Assembly: GCA_947451035.1 (NCBI GenBank)
Contig: CANFXR010000017.1
Span: 1-36,747, forward strand
DNA length: 36,747 nt
Source: Burkholderiales bacterium
GTDB lineage: Bacteria > Pseudomonadota > Gammaproteobacteria > Burkholderiales > Burkholderiaceae_C
Direction: 5' to 3'
The notes under the pieces were generated by a model. That model saw only the letters and a list, made by a program, of their open reading frames with translations, ran no database searches and had not been told where the DNA came from. Every line of letters starts with the position of its first letter. Position 1 is the first letter of the stretch. The position numbers and the translations under genes were made by a program. Positions 1 through 8,843 of this stretch are shown piece after piece.

Positions 1-146
1 ACAAGGAGATGGTGATGCCTGGCGACAACGTGAGTATCACGGTCAAGCTGATCAATCCGATTGCCATGGAAGAGGGTCTGCGCTTTGCGATTCGCGAGGG
101 TGGCCGTACCGTGGGCGCCGGCGTCGTGGCAAAAATCATCGCGTGA
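1..146 (+). CDS. tuf: Elongation factor Tu, C-terminal fragment (5' end outside window)
   Basis: This is the last 48 codons (read from base 3) of EF-Tu, the GTPase that delivers aminoacyl-tRNA to the ribosome. The fragment [19 protein letters not shown], followed by [16 protein letters not shown] and a terminal KIIA, is the highly conserved beta-barrel domain 3 of EF-Tu. It ends in TGA at 144-146. The gene is cut by the window edge, so nothing can be said about its start. Its position directly upstream of rpsJ is the usual str/S10 junction in proteobacteria. Many betaproteobacteria carry two tuf copies; the A/B label cannot be decided from this fragment alone. Confidence 0.97.
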
Positions 147-163
147 TGCTGGCCTTCTGCTTG

Positions 164-237
164 ACCCGCGGCCCTGCGGGTGGCGGAGGCTCACTGTCAA
201 AACCACATTGGGCCAGTTGATCGTTCGCCACTGGCTC
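164..237 (+). other. Structured tuf-rpsJ intergenic region (two hairpins)
   Basis: The 134-nt gap between tuf and rpsJ holds two predicted stem-loops. ACCCGC (164-169) pairs with GCGGGT (176-181). An eight-pair stem joins 210-217 to 230-237, including GCCAGT/ACTGGC. Neither is followed by a U-run, so neither looks like a classic terminator. They may be leader structure of the S10 operon, whose mRNA leader is the site of L4 autoregulation in gammaproteobacteria; that mechanism is not shown here. No convincing promoter was seen. Confidence 0.35.
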
Positions 238-280
238 GGCAGCCTGTTACTGGTGCCACTTTGCTCTTTAAGGAATCGCT

Positions 281-592
281 ATGCAGAAGCAAAAAATTCG
301 CATTCGCCTCAAGGCATTCGACTACAAGTTGATTGATCAATCCGCACTTGAAATTGTGGAAACTGCGAAGCGCACTGGCGCCATCGTGAAGGGCCCCGTA
401 CCTTTGCCCACCCGCATGCAGCGTTTCGATATCTTGCGCTCACCGCACGTCAACAAGACGTCACGTGATCAATTCGAAATCCGTACGCATCAGCGCTTGA
501 TGGACATCGTGGATCCGACCGACAAGACGGTGGATGCTTTGATGAAGCTCGATCTTCCGGCTGGCGTTGATGTCGAAATCAAGCTTCAGTAA
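281..592 (+). CDS. rpsJ: 30S ribosomal protein S10
   Basis: 103-residue S10, the normal family length. S10 sits in the head of the 30S subunit and, as NusE, also joins the transcription antitermination complex with NusB. The sequence begins [19 protein letters not shown] and contains the conserved GPVPLPT and [13 protein letters not shown] segments. The ATG at 281 follows AAGGA in the tail of the tuf-rpsJ gap at good spacing. It is the first gene of the S10 operon. Unusually for a compact operon, 162 nt separate it from rplC, and that gap holds a candidate promoter and hairpins. Confidence 0.98.
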   Translation: MQKQKIRIRLKAFDYKLIDQSALEIVETAKRTGAIVKGPVPLPTRMQRFDILRSPHVNKTSRDQFEIRTHQRLMDIVDPTDKTVDALMKLDLPAGVDVEIKLQ

Positions 593-613
593 ACATTGAT
601 CGACAACTGTCGC

Positions 614-641
614 TTGTATGTTGTCGCCGATGTGCTAGACT
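614..641 (+). promoter_or_regulatory. Candidate promoter upstream of rplC
   Basis: A TTGTAT hexamer (614-619) lies 16 nt before TAGACT (636-641). The -10 is preceded by TG at 633-634, giving an extended -10 (TGCTAGACT). This would start transcription near 648, just before the hairpin at 656. It was assigned by eye from sigma-70 consensus; no transcript evidence is available. Confidence 0.5.
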
Positions 642-655
642 GTTAGACCAAAAGA

Positions 656-679
656 GAAGGGGCGTCTCGGCGCCCTTTC
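656..679 (+). other. GC-rich hairpin in rplC leader
   Basis: Nine base pairs join GAAGGGGCG (656-664) to CGCCCTTTC (671-679) around the six-base loop TCTCGG, with one G-U pair. No U-tract follows, so it is probably not a terminator. A second, weaker stem, TCCCG (689-693) with CGGGA (706-710), follows before the rplC ribosome-binding site. The start lies 15 nt after the candidate -10, so this would be close to the 5' end of the mRNA. Confidence 0.5.
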
Positions 680-754
680 CATCTGTCATCCCGGCCAATC
701 GATGTCGGGAATGTTTAACAAAGGCTTGGGTCGCATCCAGGCCGGAGAACTATT

Positions 755-1429
755 ATGAGTCTGAGCAATCGCTTGGGGTTGCTGGGTCGCAAGGTGGGCA
801 TGATGCGCATCTTCACGGACGACGGAGATGCCGTTCCTGTGACGGTGCTTGATGTGTCGAACAACCGTGTGACTCAGATCAAGACCGTCCAAATTGACGG
901 CTACAGCGCGATTCAGGTCGCCTTCGGTCGTCGAAAAGCATCCCGTGTAACCAAGCCTGAGGCGGGGCATCTGGCAAAAGCCGGTGCAGAGGCTGGCGAG
1001 GTCCTGAAGGAATTCCGTGTTCCTGAGGAGGTGGCAAATTCGCTTGCTCCTGGGGCTCAGATCGCGGTGACTGGCGTGTTTGCGGTGGGTCAAAAAGTTG
1101 ACGTGCAGGGCACGTCAATTGGCAAGGGCTTCACCGGCACGATCAAGAGGCATAACTTCAAGTCGCAGCGCGCATCGCACGGCAACAGCCGGTCGCACAA
1201 CGTTCCTGGTTCCATTTCGATGGCGCAGGATCCTGGGCGTGTGTTCCCTGGGAAGAAGATGTGCGGTCACCGTGGTGACGTGACAAAGACGACCCAAAAC
1301 CTTGACATCATCCGCATCGATGAGGCGCGTCAGTTGCTTCTTGTGAGGGGTGCTGTCCCTGGCTCCAAGAATGGCCACATTGTTGTCAGTCCGGCCGTCA
1401 AGGTAAAAATTAAGAAGGGGAGCAACTGA
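755..1429 (+). CDS. rplC: 50S ribosomal protein L3
   Basis: 224-residue L3, an early-assembly 50S protein that reaches toward the peptidyl-transferase centre. The N-terminal [16 protein letters not shown] motif, the central [14 protein letters not shown] stretch and the [18 protein letters not shown] loop are diagnostic. The loop contains the glutamine that PrmB methylates in E. coli L3. ATG 755 begins [15 protein letters not shown], as expected in Burkholderiales. The stop overlaps the rplD start by one base (TGATG), indicating translational coupling. Confidence 0.98.
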   Translation: MSLSNRLGLLGRKVGMMRIFTDDGDAVPVTVLDVSNNRVTQIKTVQIDGYSAIQVAFGRRKASRVTKPEAGHLAKAGAEAGEVLKEFRVPEEVANSLAPGAQIAVTGVFAVGQKVDVQGTSIGKGFTGTIKRHNFKSQRASHGNSRSHNVPGSISMAQDPGRVFPGKKMCGHRGDVTKTTQNLDIIRIDEARQLLLVRGAVPGSKNGHIVVSPAVKVKIKKGSN

Positions 1430-2049
1430 TGCAACTCGAGCTCCTCAATGCGCAGGGCCAGGCGACCTCTCAGGTCGATGCCCCTGATACCTTGTTTGCC
1501 CGTGAGTACAACGAGGCCTTGGTGCACCAAGTCGTGGTGGCGTTTCAAGCCAACGCGCGTCAGGGTACGCGCGCTCAAATGGACCGCGCCGAAGTGCGCC
1601 ACTCGACAAAGAAGCCTTGGCGTCAAAAGGGGACTGGCCGTGCCCGCGCAGGTATGTCGTCGTCCCCACTGTGGCGTGGCGGCGGTCGGATTTTCCCCAA
1701 CAGCCCGGACGAAAATTTCACGCAAAAAATCAACAAGAAGATGTACAGGGCAGGAATGGCCTCGATCTTCTCGCAGTTGGCCAGGGATGGTCGTCTTGCT
1801 GTGATCGATTCTATGGAGGTCGACTCCCCCAAGACGAAGCATTTTGCCGCCAAGCTCAAGGCGATGGGGTTGGATTCTGTGTTGGTGATTGCTGATCGAG
1901 TTGACGACAACCTGCTGCTTGCTTCGAGAAACCTGCCCAACGTGCTGGTGGTTGAGCCGCGCTACGCTGACCCCGTGTCTTTGGTGTATTTCAAGAAGGT
2001 CTTGGTTACCAAGGCTGCTATCGAGCAACTCAAGGAGATGCTGGCATGA
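1429..2049 (+). CDS. rplD: 50S ribosomal protein L4
   Basis: 206-residue L4, which binds domain I of 23S rRNA and whose long loop lines the exit tunnel. The loop is clear at about residues 45-90, with [20 protein letters not shown] and then [23 protein letters not shown] in two parts. In E. coli L4 represses its own operon and binds RNase E; whether it does so here is not visible. ATG 1429 shares a base with the rplC stop, and the 3' end overlaps rplW by four bases (ATGA), so rplC-rplD-rplW are translationally coupled. Confidence 0.98.
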   Translation: MQLELLNAQGQATSQVDAPDTLFAREYNEALVHQVVVAFQANARQGTRAQMDRAEVRHSTKKPWRQKGTGRARAGMSSSPLWRGGGRIFPNSPDENFTQKINKKMYRAGMASIFSQLARDGRLAVIDSMEVDSPKTKHFAAKLKAMGLDSVLVIADRVDDNLLLASRNLPNVLVVEPRYADPVSLVYFKKVLVTKAAIEQLKEMLA

Positions 2050-2360
2050 CCACAGCCAAATATGCAGAAGACAGACTGGCGCAGATCTTGGTTGCCCCGA
2101 TAGTCAGCGAGAAGTCGACGATGGTCTCGGACAAGCACAACCAAGTTTTGTTTCAGGTGCTGCGCGATGCCACCAAGCCTGAAATCAAGGCGGCGGTTGA
2201 ATTGATGTTCAAGGTTGAGGTTGATTCGGTTCAGACCGTTCTCCAAAAGGGTAAGGCCAAGAAGTTCGGCCGCTCAATGGGGCGTCGCGATCATGTCAAG
2301 AAGGCCTACGTTTCTTTGAAAGCGGGTCAAGAACTGAACTTCTCTGGGGAGGCTGCGTAA
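2046..2360 (+). CDS. rplW: 50S ribosomal protein L23
   Basis: 104-residue L23, which sits at the polypeptide tunnel exit and is the docking point for trigger factor and SRP. The [16 protein letters not shown] start and the [20 protein letters not shown] segment, then [15 protein letters not shown], match the family. It starts in a four-base ATGA overlap with rplD and its TAA overlaps the rplB ATG by one base, continuing the coupled block. Confidence 0.97.
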   Translation: MTTAKYAEDRLAQILVAPIVSEKSTMVSDKHNQVLFQVLRDATKPEIKAAVELMFKVEVDSVQTVLQKGKAKKFGRSMGRRDHVKKAYVSLKAGQELNFSGEAA

Positions 2361-3184
2361 TGGCCGTCATTAAAGTCAAGCCGACTTCGCCCGGTCGCCG
2401 GGCGGTTGTGAAGGTGGTCCATTCGCATCTTCACAAAGGCAAGCCGGAGGCGTCGCTTCTGGAGCCGCAGTTCCAGCATGCGGGCCGCAACAACAACGGA
2501 CACATCACGATTCGCCACAAGGGTGGGGGTCACAAGCACCACTACCGCGTTGTCGATTTCGTCCGCAACAAAGACGGAATTCCAGCGAAAGTCGAGCGTA
2601 TTGAGTACGATCCGAATCGCACCGCTCACATCGCTCTGGTCTGCTACGCAGACGGCGAACGTCGATACGTGATTGCTCCGCGCGGTTTGGAGATTGGGCA
2701 GACCTTGCTGAGCGGTGCCGAGGCCCCGATCAAAGCTGGAAACACATTGCCGATCCGCAACATACCCGTCGGCTCAGTAATCCACTGCATCGAATTGTTG
2801 CCTGGGAAGGGCGCACAGATTGCCCGTTCTGCCGGCACCGCCTGTACGCTCTTGGCGCGGGAGGGTACGTACGCTCAGGTTCGTCTTCGCTCCGGCGAGG
2901 TTCGTAAGGTTCACATCGACTGTCGCGCGACCATCGGCGAAGTCTCTAATGAAGAGCACAGCCTTCGACAGTATGGCAAGGCTGGAGCGATTCGCTGGAG
3001 GGGAATCCGACCCACGGTGAGGGGCGTCGCGATGAACCCTGTAGACCACCCACACGGTGGTGGTGAGGGGCGCACTGGCGAAGGTCAGGTGCCTGTCTCC
3101 CCATGGAACACGATGACCAAGGGTTATCGGACTCGTAACAACAAGCGCACGCAGACGTTCATCGTTTCGCGCCGCAAGAAGTAA
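2360..3184 (+). CDS. rplB: 50S ribosomal protein L2
   Basis: 274-residue L2, one of the most conserved 50S proteins, needed for subunit association and close to the peptidyl-transferase centre. N-terminal [17 protein letters not shown], the RNA-binding [14 protein letters not shown], and the C-terminal [20 protein letters not shown] loop (which carries the functionally important histidine) are all intact. The length is normal. It follows rplW by a one-base overlap and precedes rpsS by 12 nt. Confidence 0.98.
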   Translation: MAVIKVKPTSPGRRAVVKVVHSHLHKGKPEASLLEPQFQHAGRNNNGHITIRHKGGGHKHHYRVVDFVRNKDGIPAKVERIEYDPNRTAHIALVCYADGERRYVIAPRGLEIGQTLLSGAEAPIKAGNTLPIRNIPVGSVIHCIELLPGKGAQIARSAGTACTLLAREGTYAQVRLRSGEVRKVHIDCRATIGEVSNEEHSLRQYGKAGAIRWRGIRPTVRGVAMNPVDHPHGGGEGRTGEGQVPVSPWNTMTKGYRTRNNKRTQTFIVSRRKK

Positions 3185-3196
3185 AGGGGCCGCCAA

Positions 3197-3475
3197 ATGA
3201 CCCGCTCGCTCAAGAAAGGCCCGTTTGTCGACCATCATTTGATGGCAAAAGTCGATAAAGCGGTTGCCATAAAAGACAAGAAGCCCATTAAGACGTGGTC
3301 GCGTCGTTCAACAATCTTGCCTGATTTCATTGGGTTGACGATTGCTGTTCACAACGGTAAGCAGCACATCCCAGTTTATGTGACCGACCAAATGGTGGGT
3401 CACAAGTTGGGGGAGTTTGCGCTGACGCGTACGTTTAAAGGTCACCCGGCAGACAAGAAGGCCGCGCGCAAATAA
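3197..3475 (+). CDS. rpsS: 30S ribosomal protein S19
   Basis: 92-residue S19, a 30S head protein that contacts S13 and the A-site finger bridge. [20 protein letters not shown] at the N terminus and [20 protein letters not shown] with [12 protein letters not shown] are diagnostic. It lies 12 nt after rplB and the next gene begins 9 nt later. The ATG at 3197 is preceded by AAAGGGG at 3183-3189, a strong Shine-Dalgarno. Confidence 0.97.
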   Translation: MTRSLKKGPFVDHHLMAKVDKAVAIKDKKPIKTWSRRSTILPDFIGLTIAVHNGKQHIPVYVTDQMVGHKLGEFALTRTFKGHPADKKAARK

Positions 3476-3484
3476 GGAATCTTG

Positions 3485-3814
3485 ATGGAAACCCGTTCAA
3501 TCGTTCGTGGCGTTCGACTATCCGCCGACAAGGGCCGCTTGGTTGCTGACTTGGTGCGTGGGCGCCCAGTAGATCAGGCGCTCAATATTCTGACGTTTAC
3601 CCCTAAAAAGGCGGCAGGCATTATCAAGAAGGCTCTGGAGTCGGCCATAGCGAATGCCGAACACAATGATGGTGCTGATATCGACGACTTGAAGGTCAAG
3701 ACAATTTTTGTCGAGCAGGGAACCACGCTGAAGCGTTTTTCTGCTCGTGCCAAAGGCCGGGGAAATCGCATCAGTAAGCCGACAGCACACATTTACATCA
3801 CCGTCGGCAACTGA
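3485..3814 (+). CDS. rplV: 50S ribosomal protein L22
   Basis: 109-residue L22, whose beta-hairpin lines the exit tunnel and which contacts all 23S domains. [20 protein letters not shown] and the C-terminal [17 protein letters not shown] hairpin region are typical. A TTG codon lies directly before the ATG. The ATG at 3485 is preferred because AAGGA (3474-3478) lies six nt upstream and because the family begins METR. Only ten bases separate it from rpsS. Confidence 0.97.
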   Translation: METRSIVRGVRLSADKGRLVADLVRGRPVDQALNILTFTPKKAAGIIKKALESAIANAEHNDGADIDDLKVKTIFVEQGTTLKRFSARAKGRGNRISKPTAHIYITVGN

Positions 3815-3829
3815 AGCTTAAGGAAGATC

Positions 3830-4714
3830 ATGGGACAAAAGATTCACCCGACGGGCTTCCGGCTTCCAGTCACAAGGAACTGGGCCTCACGCTGGTACGC
3901 CAACAATCAAAACTTTGCGACCATGCTCGCAGAGGATTTGAAAGTTCGAGAATTCCTGAAGATTCGCTTGAAGAACGCTGCGGTGTCTCGCGTACTTATC
4001 GAGCGTCCTGCCAAGAATGCTCGGATCACAATTTTCTCGGCTCGCCCTGGTGTGGTGATCGGCAAAAAAGGTGAAGATATTGAGAGCCTGAAGGCTGAGC
4101 TCACGCGCCGTCTTGGCGTGCCGGTTGCGGTAAATATCGAAGAAGTACGCAAGCCTGAAATTGATGCGCAATTGATTGCTGACAGTATCACGCAGCAACT
4201 TGAAAAACGGATCATGTTCAGGCGTGCGATGAAGCGTGCGATGCAAAATGCGATGCGTTTGGGCGCGCAGGGTATCAAGCTCATGTCATCGGGCCGGCTG
4301 AATGGTATTGAGATCGCCCGCTGTGAGTGGTATCGCGAGGGACGCGTTCCGCTTCATACCTTGAAGGCGGACATAGACTATGGTTTCTCTGAAGCCAAGA
4401 CCACGTACGGAATCATCGGCGTGAAGTGCTGGGTGTATCGCGGAGACCGCTTGGGTCACGGCGAGACCCCAGCCGTTGTAACGAAGCCGGAAGGTGACGA
4501 CGATCGCCGCCCACGTCGGAATACCCGTCCGGGAGCGCCTGTAGGTAGGGTTCGTCCTGTGGATGGCGCTTTGGCAGACCGCGGGGTACGAACAGCACCT
4601 AGGGTTGCCGATGCTCCTTCGCCATCCGCCGACGCAGGTGAGGGCAAGGTTCCCGCTGTGAAGCGTGTTCGCAAGGCGGTTCCACCGACGCCGGGCGAGG
4701 TAAAAGGAGAATAA
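3830..4714 (+). CDS. rpsC: 30S ribosomal protein S3 with long C-terminal tail
   Basis: 294-residue S3, which lines the mRNA entry channel with S4 and S5. [18 protein letters not shown], the KH-domain motif [17 protein letters not shown] and [20 protein letters not shown] are standard. E. coli S3 is 233 residues. The extra part is a tail after about residue 218, rich in Pro, Arg, Asp, Ala and Val. It looks disordered and has several proline-basic stretches such as [15 protein letters not shown]. Betaproteobacterial S3 proteins commonly have longer tails than E. coli, but their sequence varies. rplP begins two nt after the stop. Confidence 0.97.
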   Translation: MGQKIHPTGFRLPVTRNWASRWYANNQNFATMLAEDLKVREFLKIRLKNAAVSRVLIERPAKNARITIFSARPGVVIGKKGEDIESLKAELTRRLGVPVAVNIEEVRKPEIDAQLIADSITQQLEKRIMFRRAMKRAMQNAMRLGAQGIKLMSSGRLNGIEIARCEWYREGRVPLHTLKADIDYGFSEAKTTYGIIGVKCWVYRGDRLGHGETPAVVTKPEGDDDRRPRRNTRPGAPVGRVRPVDGALADRGVRTAPRVADAPSPSADAGEGKVPAVKRVRKAVPPTPGEVKGE

Positions 4715-4716
4715 CA

Positions 4717-5133
4717 ATGCTGCAACCAGCGCGCAGAAAGTACCGCAAGGAACAAAAGGGTCGTAACACTGGCGTGGCAACTCGCGGTGCTAAGGTTTCG
4801 TTTGGGGACTTCGGGTTGAAAGCCACGGAGCGCGGCCGCTTGACCGCACGGCAGATCGAAGCCGCGCGCCGTGCCATATCTCGTCACGTAAAGCGTGGCG
4901 GGCGGATCTGGATCCGAATTTTCCCAGACAAGCCGATCTCCCAGAAGCCAGCTGAAGTTCGGATGGGTAACGGGAAGGGCAATCCAGAGTACTACGTGGC
5001 TGAAATTCAGCCAGGTAAGGTTCTGTACGAGATCAACGGTGTGCCTGAGGAGTTGGCTCGCGAGGCTTTCCGGCTCGCGTCGGCAAAACTTCCGCTGAGC
5101 ACCACATTTGTCGCCCGTCAAGTCGGCGCCTGA
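4717..5133 (+). CDS. rplP: 50S ribosomal protein L16
   Basis: 138-residue L16, a late-assembly 50S protein near the A-site tRNA elbow. [17 protein letters not shown], then [20 protein letters not shown] and [16 protein letters not shown], are diagnostic. The [15 protein letters not shown] stretch contains the region hydroxylated by the arginine hydroxylase YcfD in E. coli. AAGGAG upstream of ATG 4717 lies inside the last rpsC codons. Confidence 0.97.
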   Translation: MLQPARRKYRKEQKGRNTGVATRGAKVSFGDFGLKATERGRLTARQIEAARRAISRHVKRGGRIWIRIFPDKPISQKPAEVRMGNGKGNPEYYVAEIQPGKVLYEINGVPEELAREAFRLASAKLPLSTTFVARQVGA

Positions 5134-5150
5134 GTCAACGGAGAATTAAA

Positions 5151-5360
5151 GTGAATGCATCAGAACTCCGAGCAAAGGATGTCGCCGGCCTTAAAAAAGA
5201 GGTCAGTGACTTGCTGAAGGCTCATTTTGGATTGCGTATGCAAAAAGCAACCCAACAATTGTCGAACCACACGCAGTTGGGGAACACGCGGCGAGACATT
5301 GCTCGTGCCAAGACCGTGTTGGCGCAAAAGGGCCGTGAATTGAAGGAAGCGTCGAAATGA
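5151..5360 (+). CDS. rpmC: 50S ribosomal protein L29 (GTG start)
   Basis: 69-residue L29, a two-helix protein beside L23 at the tunnel exit. [20 protein letters not shown] and the second helix [20 protein letters not shown] fit the family. The start is GTG at 5151, eight nt after GGAG; the nearby ATG is out of frame. The 3' end overlaps rpsQ by four bases (ATGA). Confidence 0.95.
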   Translation: MNASELRAKDVAGLKKEVSDLLKAHFGLRMQKATQQLSNHTQLGNTRRDIARAKTVLAQKGRELKEASK

Positions 5361-5638
5361 ACGAAGCTCAATCCGTCAGCAAAGAAAAGACCGTCCGCAC
5401 GTTGGTCGGAAAGGTCGTGAGCGACAAGCGCAGTAAGACCATCACCGTGTTGATCGAGCGTCGCACGAAGCATGAGCTCTATGGAAAGATCGTTGCGAAG
5501 TCGAGCAAGTACCATGCTCACGACGAGAATAACGAGTTTAAAAATGGCGACGTTGTAGAGATCTCTGAGAGCCGCCCCATTTCGAAGACGAAGGCTTGGG
5601 TGGTGACGAAGTTGGTCCAAAAGGCTCGGGAAGTTTGA
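5357..5638 (+). CDS. rpsQ: 30S ribosomal protein S17
   Basis: 93-residue S17, a primary 16S rRNA-binding protein. [39 protein letters not shown] and [20 protein letters not shown] are the family blocks. It is coupled to rpmC by an ATGA overlap and is the last gene of the S10 operon. A 254-nt gap with a candidate promoter and hairpins follows before rplN. Confidence 0.97.
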   Translation: MNEAQSVSKEKTVRTLVGKVVSDKRSKTITVLIERRTKHELYGKIVAKSSKYHAHDENNEFKNGDVVEISESRPISKTKAWVVTKLVQKAREV

Positions 5639-5726
5639 CTGAACTGGGTCTGGCGTGGTTGGTGGTGCTCAACGCGCCAAATCGTCCGCCGTCAGTTCGT
5701 TTTTAGGCCAACTCTAGCTAGAACTC

Positions 5727-5735
5727 TGCTATAGT
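5727..5735 (+). promoter_or_regulatory. Candidate extended -10 promoter of the spc operon
   Basis: TGCTATAGT is a good extended -10 element (TG at 5727-5728, hexamer TATAGT 5730-5735). No good -35 is present at 16-18 nt upstream, which is acceptable for an extended -10. The predicted start near 5742 would give an rplN leader of about 150 nt. Confidence 0.55.
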
Positions 5736-5750
5736 CATCGGCTGCACTAC

Positions 5751-5780
5751 GCCGCCTCAACGTTCATTCGGGGTGGCGGC
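5751..5780 (+). other. Hairpin in rplN leader
   Basis: GCCGCC (5751-5756) pairs with GGCGGC (5775-5780) across an 18-nt loop. No U-run follows. It begins 16 nt after the -10 hexamer. Confidence 0.45.
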
Positions 5781-5805
5781 TTCTCCCTAAAACAGCCTCT
5801 TGCAC

Positions 5806-5832
5806 CTTGGTGCTAGGGGTAACAGGACCAAG
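5806..5832 (+). other. Second hairpin in rplN leader
   Basis: CTTGGT (5806-5811) pairs with ACCAAG (5827-5832) around a 15-nt purine-rich loop. It lies between the 5751 hairpin and the rplN start and could form part of a regulatory leader. The stem is short, so this is tentative. Confidence 0.3.
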
Positions 5833-5892
5833 ACTGGCCAAGACAGGAACCGCGTTGGTGGTTTCTCGATCGGCGAAAGTTGGTACAAAAAA

Positions 5893-6261
5893 ATGATTCA
5901 AATGCAATCGCGGCTTGACGTCGCGGACAACACTGGCGCGAAGTCTGTCATGTGCATCAAGGTGCTGGGCGGTTCTAGGCGTCGTTATGCTGGCATCGGC
6001 GATGTGATCAAGGTCAGCATCAAAGAGGCTGCACCGCGTGGTCGCGTAAAAAAAGGCGAGGTCTACAGCGCGGTCGTCGTGCGTACGGCGAAGGGGGTTC
6101 GCCGCCAGGATGGCTCATTGGTCAAATTCGATGGCAATGCTGCTGTCTTGTTGAATGCCAAGTTGGAGCCCATTGGAACGCGAATCTTTGGTCCGGTTAC
6201 GCGTGAGCTGCGCACAGAGCGATTCATGAAGATCGTGTCTCTCGCTCCCGAAGTACTTTAA
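5893..6261 (+). CDS. rplN: 50S ribosomal protein L14
   Basis: 122-residue L14, which forms an inter-subunit bridge and is the binding site of the silencing factor Rsf[20 protein letters not shown], then [20 protein letters not shown] and a C-terminal [20 protein letters not shown], are diagnostic. The ATG at 5893 gives the exact family length. The frame stays open upstream to a TTG at 5800, but those 31 codons do not resemble L14. The Shine-Dalgarno is weak: GAAAG at 5875-5879 is 13 nt away, followed by an A-rich run directly before the ATG. Confidence 0.96.
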   Translation: MIQMQSRLDVADNTGAKSVMCIKVLGGSRRRYAGIGDVIKVSIKEAAPRGRVKKGEVYSAVVVRTAKGVRRQDGSLVKFDGNAAVLLNAKLEPIGTRIFGPVTRELRTERFMKIVSLAPEVL

Positions 6262-6281
6262 GAGCCGGTAGGAGCTAGCTG

Positions 6282-6599
6282 ATGAACAAGATTCGCAAGG
6301 GTGATCAGGTCGTGGTTTTGACTGGCCGTGACAAGGGTAAGCGCGGCATCGTGGCTTCCCGGATCGACGTTGACCACATCTCGGTTGAGGGTGTCAATAT
6401 GGTGAAGAAGCATGTCAAGCCGAATCCGATGAAGGGCGTGACCGGCGGCATCGTGGAAAAGACGATGCCGATACACCAGTCAAACGTCGCTATCTTCAAC
6501 CCCACTTCGGGCGGGGCGGATCGTGTGGGTGTCAAGCTTCTTGCTGATGGCAAGAAGGTCCGCATTTTCCGATCTAGCGGTGAAGAAATTAAGGTTTAA
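6282..6599 (+). CDS. rplX: 50S ribosomal protein L24
   Basis: 105-residue L24, an assembly-initiator protein that binds the 5' end of 23S rRNA. The KOW motif is clear near the N terminus: [39 protein letters not shown] follows. ATG 6282 has AGGAG nearby upstream. It lies 20 nt after rplN and 9 nt before rplE. Confidence 0.97.
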   Translation: MNKIRKGDQVVVLTGRDKGKRGIVASRIDVDHISVEGVNMVKKHVKPNPMKGVTGGIVEKTMPIHQSNVAIFNPTSGGADRVGVKLLADGKKVRIFRSSGEEIKV

Positions 6600-6608
6600 G
6601 GGTCAGAT

Positions 6609-7166
6609 ATGGCGCAACAACAACAACCAGCTCGTTTGCAAGTCATTTACCGGGACGTTATTGCTCCCGGGCTGATTGCTAAATTCGGCTATCAGTCGCC
6701 GATGCAGGTACCTCGAATCACCAAAATCACCCTCAACATGGGTGTAAGCGAGGCGGTATCGGACAAAAAAGTGATGGAGCACGCTGTTAGCGACATGACA
6801 AAAATTGCCGGGCAAAAGCCGGTAGTTACCAAGTCAAAGAAGGCCATTGCTGGATTCAAGATTCGCGATGGTGTTCCTATTGGTTGTATGGTCACTCTGA
6901 GGGGGGTTCAAATGTATGAATTCCTGGATCGCTTTGTGACCGTGGCGCTTCCGCGGGTGCGAGATTTCCGTGGGATTTCCGGACGTTCCTTCGACGGCCG
7001 CGGAAATTACAACATTGGTGTGAAAGAGCAGATTATTTTCCCCGAAGTCGATTACGACAAGGTGGATACTCTGCGCGGACTCAATATTAGTATTACCACG
7101 ACAGCCAAAAGTGATGATGAGTGCAAGGCTTTGCTTGCGGCATTTAAATTCCCCTTCAAGAACTGA
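6609..7166 (+). CDS. rplE: 50S ribosomal protein L5
   Basis: 185-residue L5, the central-protuberance protein that binds 5S r[23 protein letters not shown], the [19 protein letters not shown] block and [20 protein letters not shown] are typical. The N terminus [11 protein letters not shown] adds a few glutamines compared with E. coli (179 residues). In E. coli the rplX/rplE boundary mRNA is the S8 repressor site; I could not confirm a matching fold here. Confidence 0.97.
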   Translation: MAQQQQPARLQVIYRDVIAPGLIAKFGYQSPMQVPRITKITLNMGVSEAVSDKKVMEHAVSDMTKIAGQKPVVTKSKKAIAGFKIRDGVPIGCMVTLRGVQMYEFLDRFVTVALPRVRDFRGISGRSFDGRGNYNIGVKEQIIFPEVDYDKVDTLRGLNISITTTAKSDDECKALLAAFKFPFKN

Positions 7167-7174
7167 GGCTGATT

Positions 7175-7480
7175 GTGGCAAAAGTATCTCTCATCCAGCG
7201 TGAACTGAAGCGTGAGCAGCTCGCTGCAAAATATGCGAAGAAATACGCAGAGTTCAAAGGCATCGCCAACGACGCGAAAAAGTCTGATGAGGAGCGCTAC
7301 GCAGCTCGTCTTGAGTTGCAGAAGTTGCCGCGGAATTCGTATCCCACTCGCCAGCGAAATCGTTGCGCATTGACGGGCCGGCCTCGCGGAACATTCCGAA
7401 AGTTTGGTTTGGGTCGAAACAAGATTCGAGAGCTGGCTTTCAAGGGTGACATTCCCGGCGTTATCAAGGCTAGCTGGTAA
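7175..7480 (+). CDS. rpsN: 30S ribosomal protein S14 (zinc-independent form, GTG start)
   Basis: 101-residue S14. It is the long C-minus type: the place where zinc-binding paralogues have CxxC pairs reads [19 protein letters not shown] with a single Cys. The start is GTG at 7175, nine nt after the rplE stop. GAGG at 7165-7168 gives a plausible Shine-Dalgarno overlapping the rplE stop. S14 sits in the 30S head and is assembled late. Confidence 0.96.
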   Translation: MAKVSLIQRELKREQLAAKYAKKYAEFKGIANDAKKSDEERYAARLELQKLPRNSYPTRQRNRCALTGRPRGTFRKFGLGRNKIRELAFKGDIPGVIKASW

Positions 7481-7507
7481 TCGGCTGGCTGATCAGGAGA
7501 ATATCGT

Positions 7508-7903
7508 ATGAGTATGAGCGACCCTATCGCCGACATGTTGACGCGAATCCGTAACGCGCAGATGGTTGAGAAGCCGTCGGTGTCGATGCCATCGTCAAAG
7601 TTGAAGGTGGCCATTGCACAGGTGCTAAAAGACGAGGGCTATGTTGACGGCTTTGCGGTTATGGCGGCTGATGGCAAGCCACAGTTGCAGATTTCCTTGA
7701 AGTACTACGCAGGAAAGCCTGTGATCGAACACATCGAGCGAGTGAGTCGCCCGGGGCTTCGTGTGTACAAGGGGCGGCACGAGATTCCGAATGTCAAAAA
7801 TGGACTCGGGGTGGCAATTGTCACAACGCCCATGGGTGTCATGACTGACCGCAAGGCCCGACAAGTCGGTGTCGGTGGTGAAGTTCTTTGCTACGTCGCT
7901 TAA
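7508..7903 (+). CDS. rpsH: 30S ribosomal protein S8
   Basis: 131-residue S8, a primary binder of 16S helix 21 and, in E. coli, the translational repressor of the spc operon. [19 protein letters not shown] at the N terminus and the C-terminal [20 protein letters not shown] are diagnostic. CAGGAG upstream of ATG 7508 gives a strong ribosome-binding site. Confidence 0.97.
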   Translation: MSMSDPIADMLTRIRNAQMVEKPSVSMPSSKLKVAIAQVLKDEGYVDGFAVMAADGKPQLQISLKYYAGKPVIEHIERVSRPGLRVYKGRHEIPNVKNGLGVAIVTTPMGVMTDRKARQVGVGGEVLCYVA

Positions 7904-7916
7904 GGGGGAAATCAGC

Positions 7917-8450
7917 ATGTCCAGAGTTGGAAAAATGCCGGTCAACCTACCTTCCGGTGTTGCAGTAGAGGTTACACGGGGGCAGATCAAAGTGGCGGGT
8001 GCGCTTGGGGTGTTGGTTCGTCCAGCAAACTCTTTGGTAACCATAACTAACACGGCCGGAAAATTGGATTTTTCTCCGGCAGATGGCAGTACTGCTGCGG
8101 ACTCCATGTCCGGGACCATGAGGGCCTTGGTGGCAAACATGGTCAGTGGTGTCAGCAAGGGTTTCGAAAAGAAACTTAGCCTTGTTGGAGTCGGTTTCCG
8201 TGCGCAGGCTGCTGGAAGCAAGTTGAACTTGCAAATTGGATTTTCCCACCCGGTTGGTAAAGACATGCCAAGCGGCGTGACGGTTGAGTGTCCAACTCAA
8301 ACAGAGATCGTGATCAAAGGCTCCGACCGCCAAGTGGTGGGTCAGATTGCTGCTGAAATTCGTGCGATACGTCCACCGGAGCCATATAAGGGCAAGGGTA
8401 TCAGGTACGTCGGCGAAAAGATTACGATCAAAGAAACGAAGAAAAAGTAA
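7917..8450 (+). CDS. rplF: 50S ribosomal protein L6
   Basis: 177-residue L6, which binds the sarcin-ricin loop region near the factor-binding site. [19 protein letters not shown] and the late motif [19 protein letters not shown] are diagnostic. The frame is open upstream to 7869 inside rpsH. ATG 7917 is chosen because AGGGGGA lies just upstream and because the family begins MSRVGK. Confidence 0.97.
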   Translation: MSRVGKMPVNLPSGVAVEVTRGQIKVAGALGVLVRPANSLVTITNTAGKLDFSPADGSTAADSMSGTMRALVANMVSGVSKGFEKKLSLVGVGFRAQAAGSKLNLQIGFSHPVGKDMPSGVTVECPTQTEIVIKGSDRQVVGQIAAEIRAIRPPEPYKGKGIRYVGEKITIKETKKK

Positions 8451-8462
8451 GGGGCGGATGTC

Positions 8463-8828
8463 ATGTTGAATAAAAAAGATCAGCGTGTTCGACGCTCACG
8501 GCAGACCCGGACGAGAATCGCTCGCCAGCGAGTGGTGCGATTGTCGGTGTTTAGAACCAATTCACACATCTACGCAACAGTGATGTCTGATGACGGTTCC
8601 AGGGTGCTGGTGAGCGCTTCGACACTTGAGGCCGATATTCGCAAGGAGTTGGGTGAGTCCGGATCAGGCGGAAATGTGAACGCCGCAGCGATCGTTGGGA
8701 AAAGAGTGGCGGAAAAGGCGAGGCTCGTTGGGATTGAGAAGGTCGCTTTTGACCGTTCCGGTTTTGCGTATCACGGGCGCGTTAAGGCCTTGGCTGATGC
8801 CGCCCGGGAAGCCGGCCTACAGTTCTAA
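8463..8828 (+). CDS. rplR: 50S ribosomal protein L18
   Basis: 121-residue L18, a 5S rRNA-binding protein of the central protuberance. The basic N terminus [20 protein letters not shown] and [20 protein letters not shown] with the terminal [20 protein letters not shown] fit the family. AAGGGG upstream of ATG 8463 overlaps the end of rplF. Confidence 0.97.
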   Translation: MLNKKDQRVRRSRQTRTRIARQRVVRLSVFRTNSHIYATVMSDDGSRVLVSASTLEADIRKELGESGSGGNVNAAAIVGKRVAEKARLVGIEKVAFDRSGFAYHGRVKALADAAREAGLQF

Positions 8829-8843
8829 GCGAGGAATTCGAAA

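Noticed and set aside
164-181. Possible tuf terminator hairpin
   Set aside because: The stem lacks a following U-tract and the S10 operon usually reads through from tuf. Kept only as a structural feature, not as a terminator.
1330-2028. 232-codon minus-strand frame opposite rplD
   Set aside because: Overlaps universally conserved rplD completely; no independent support.
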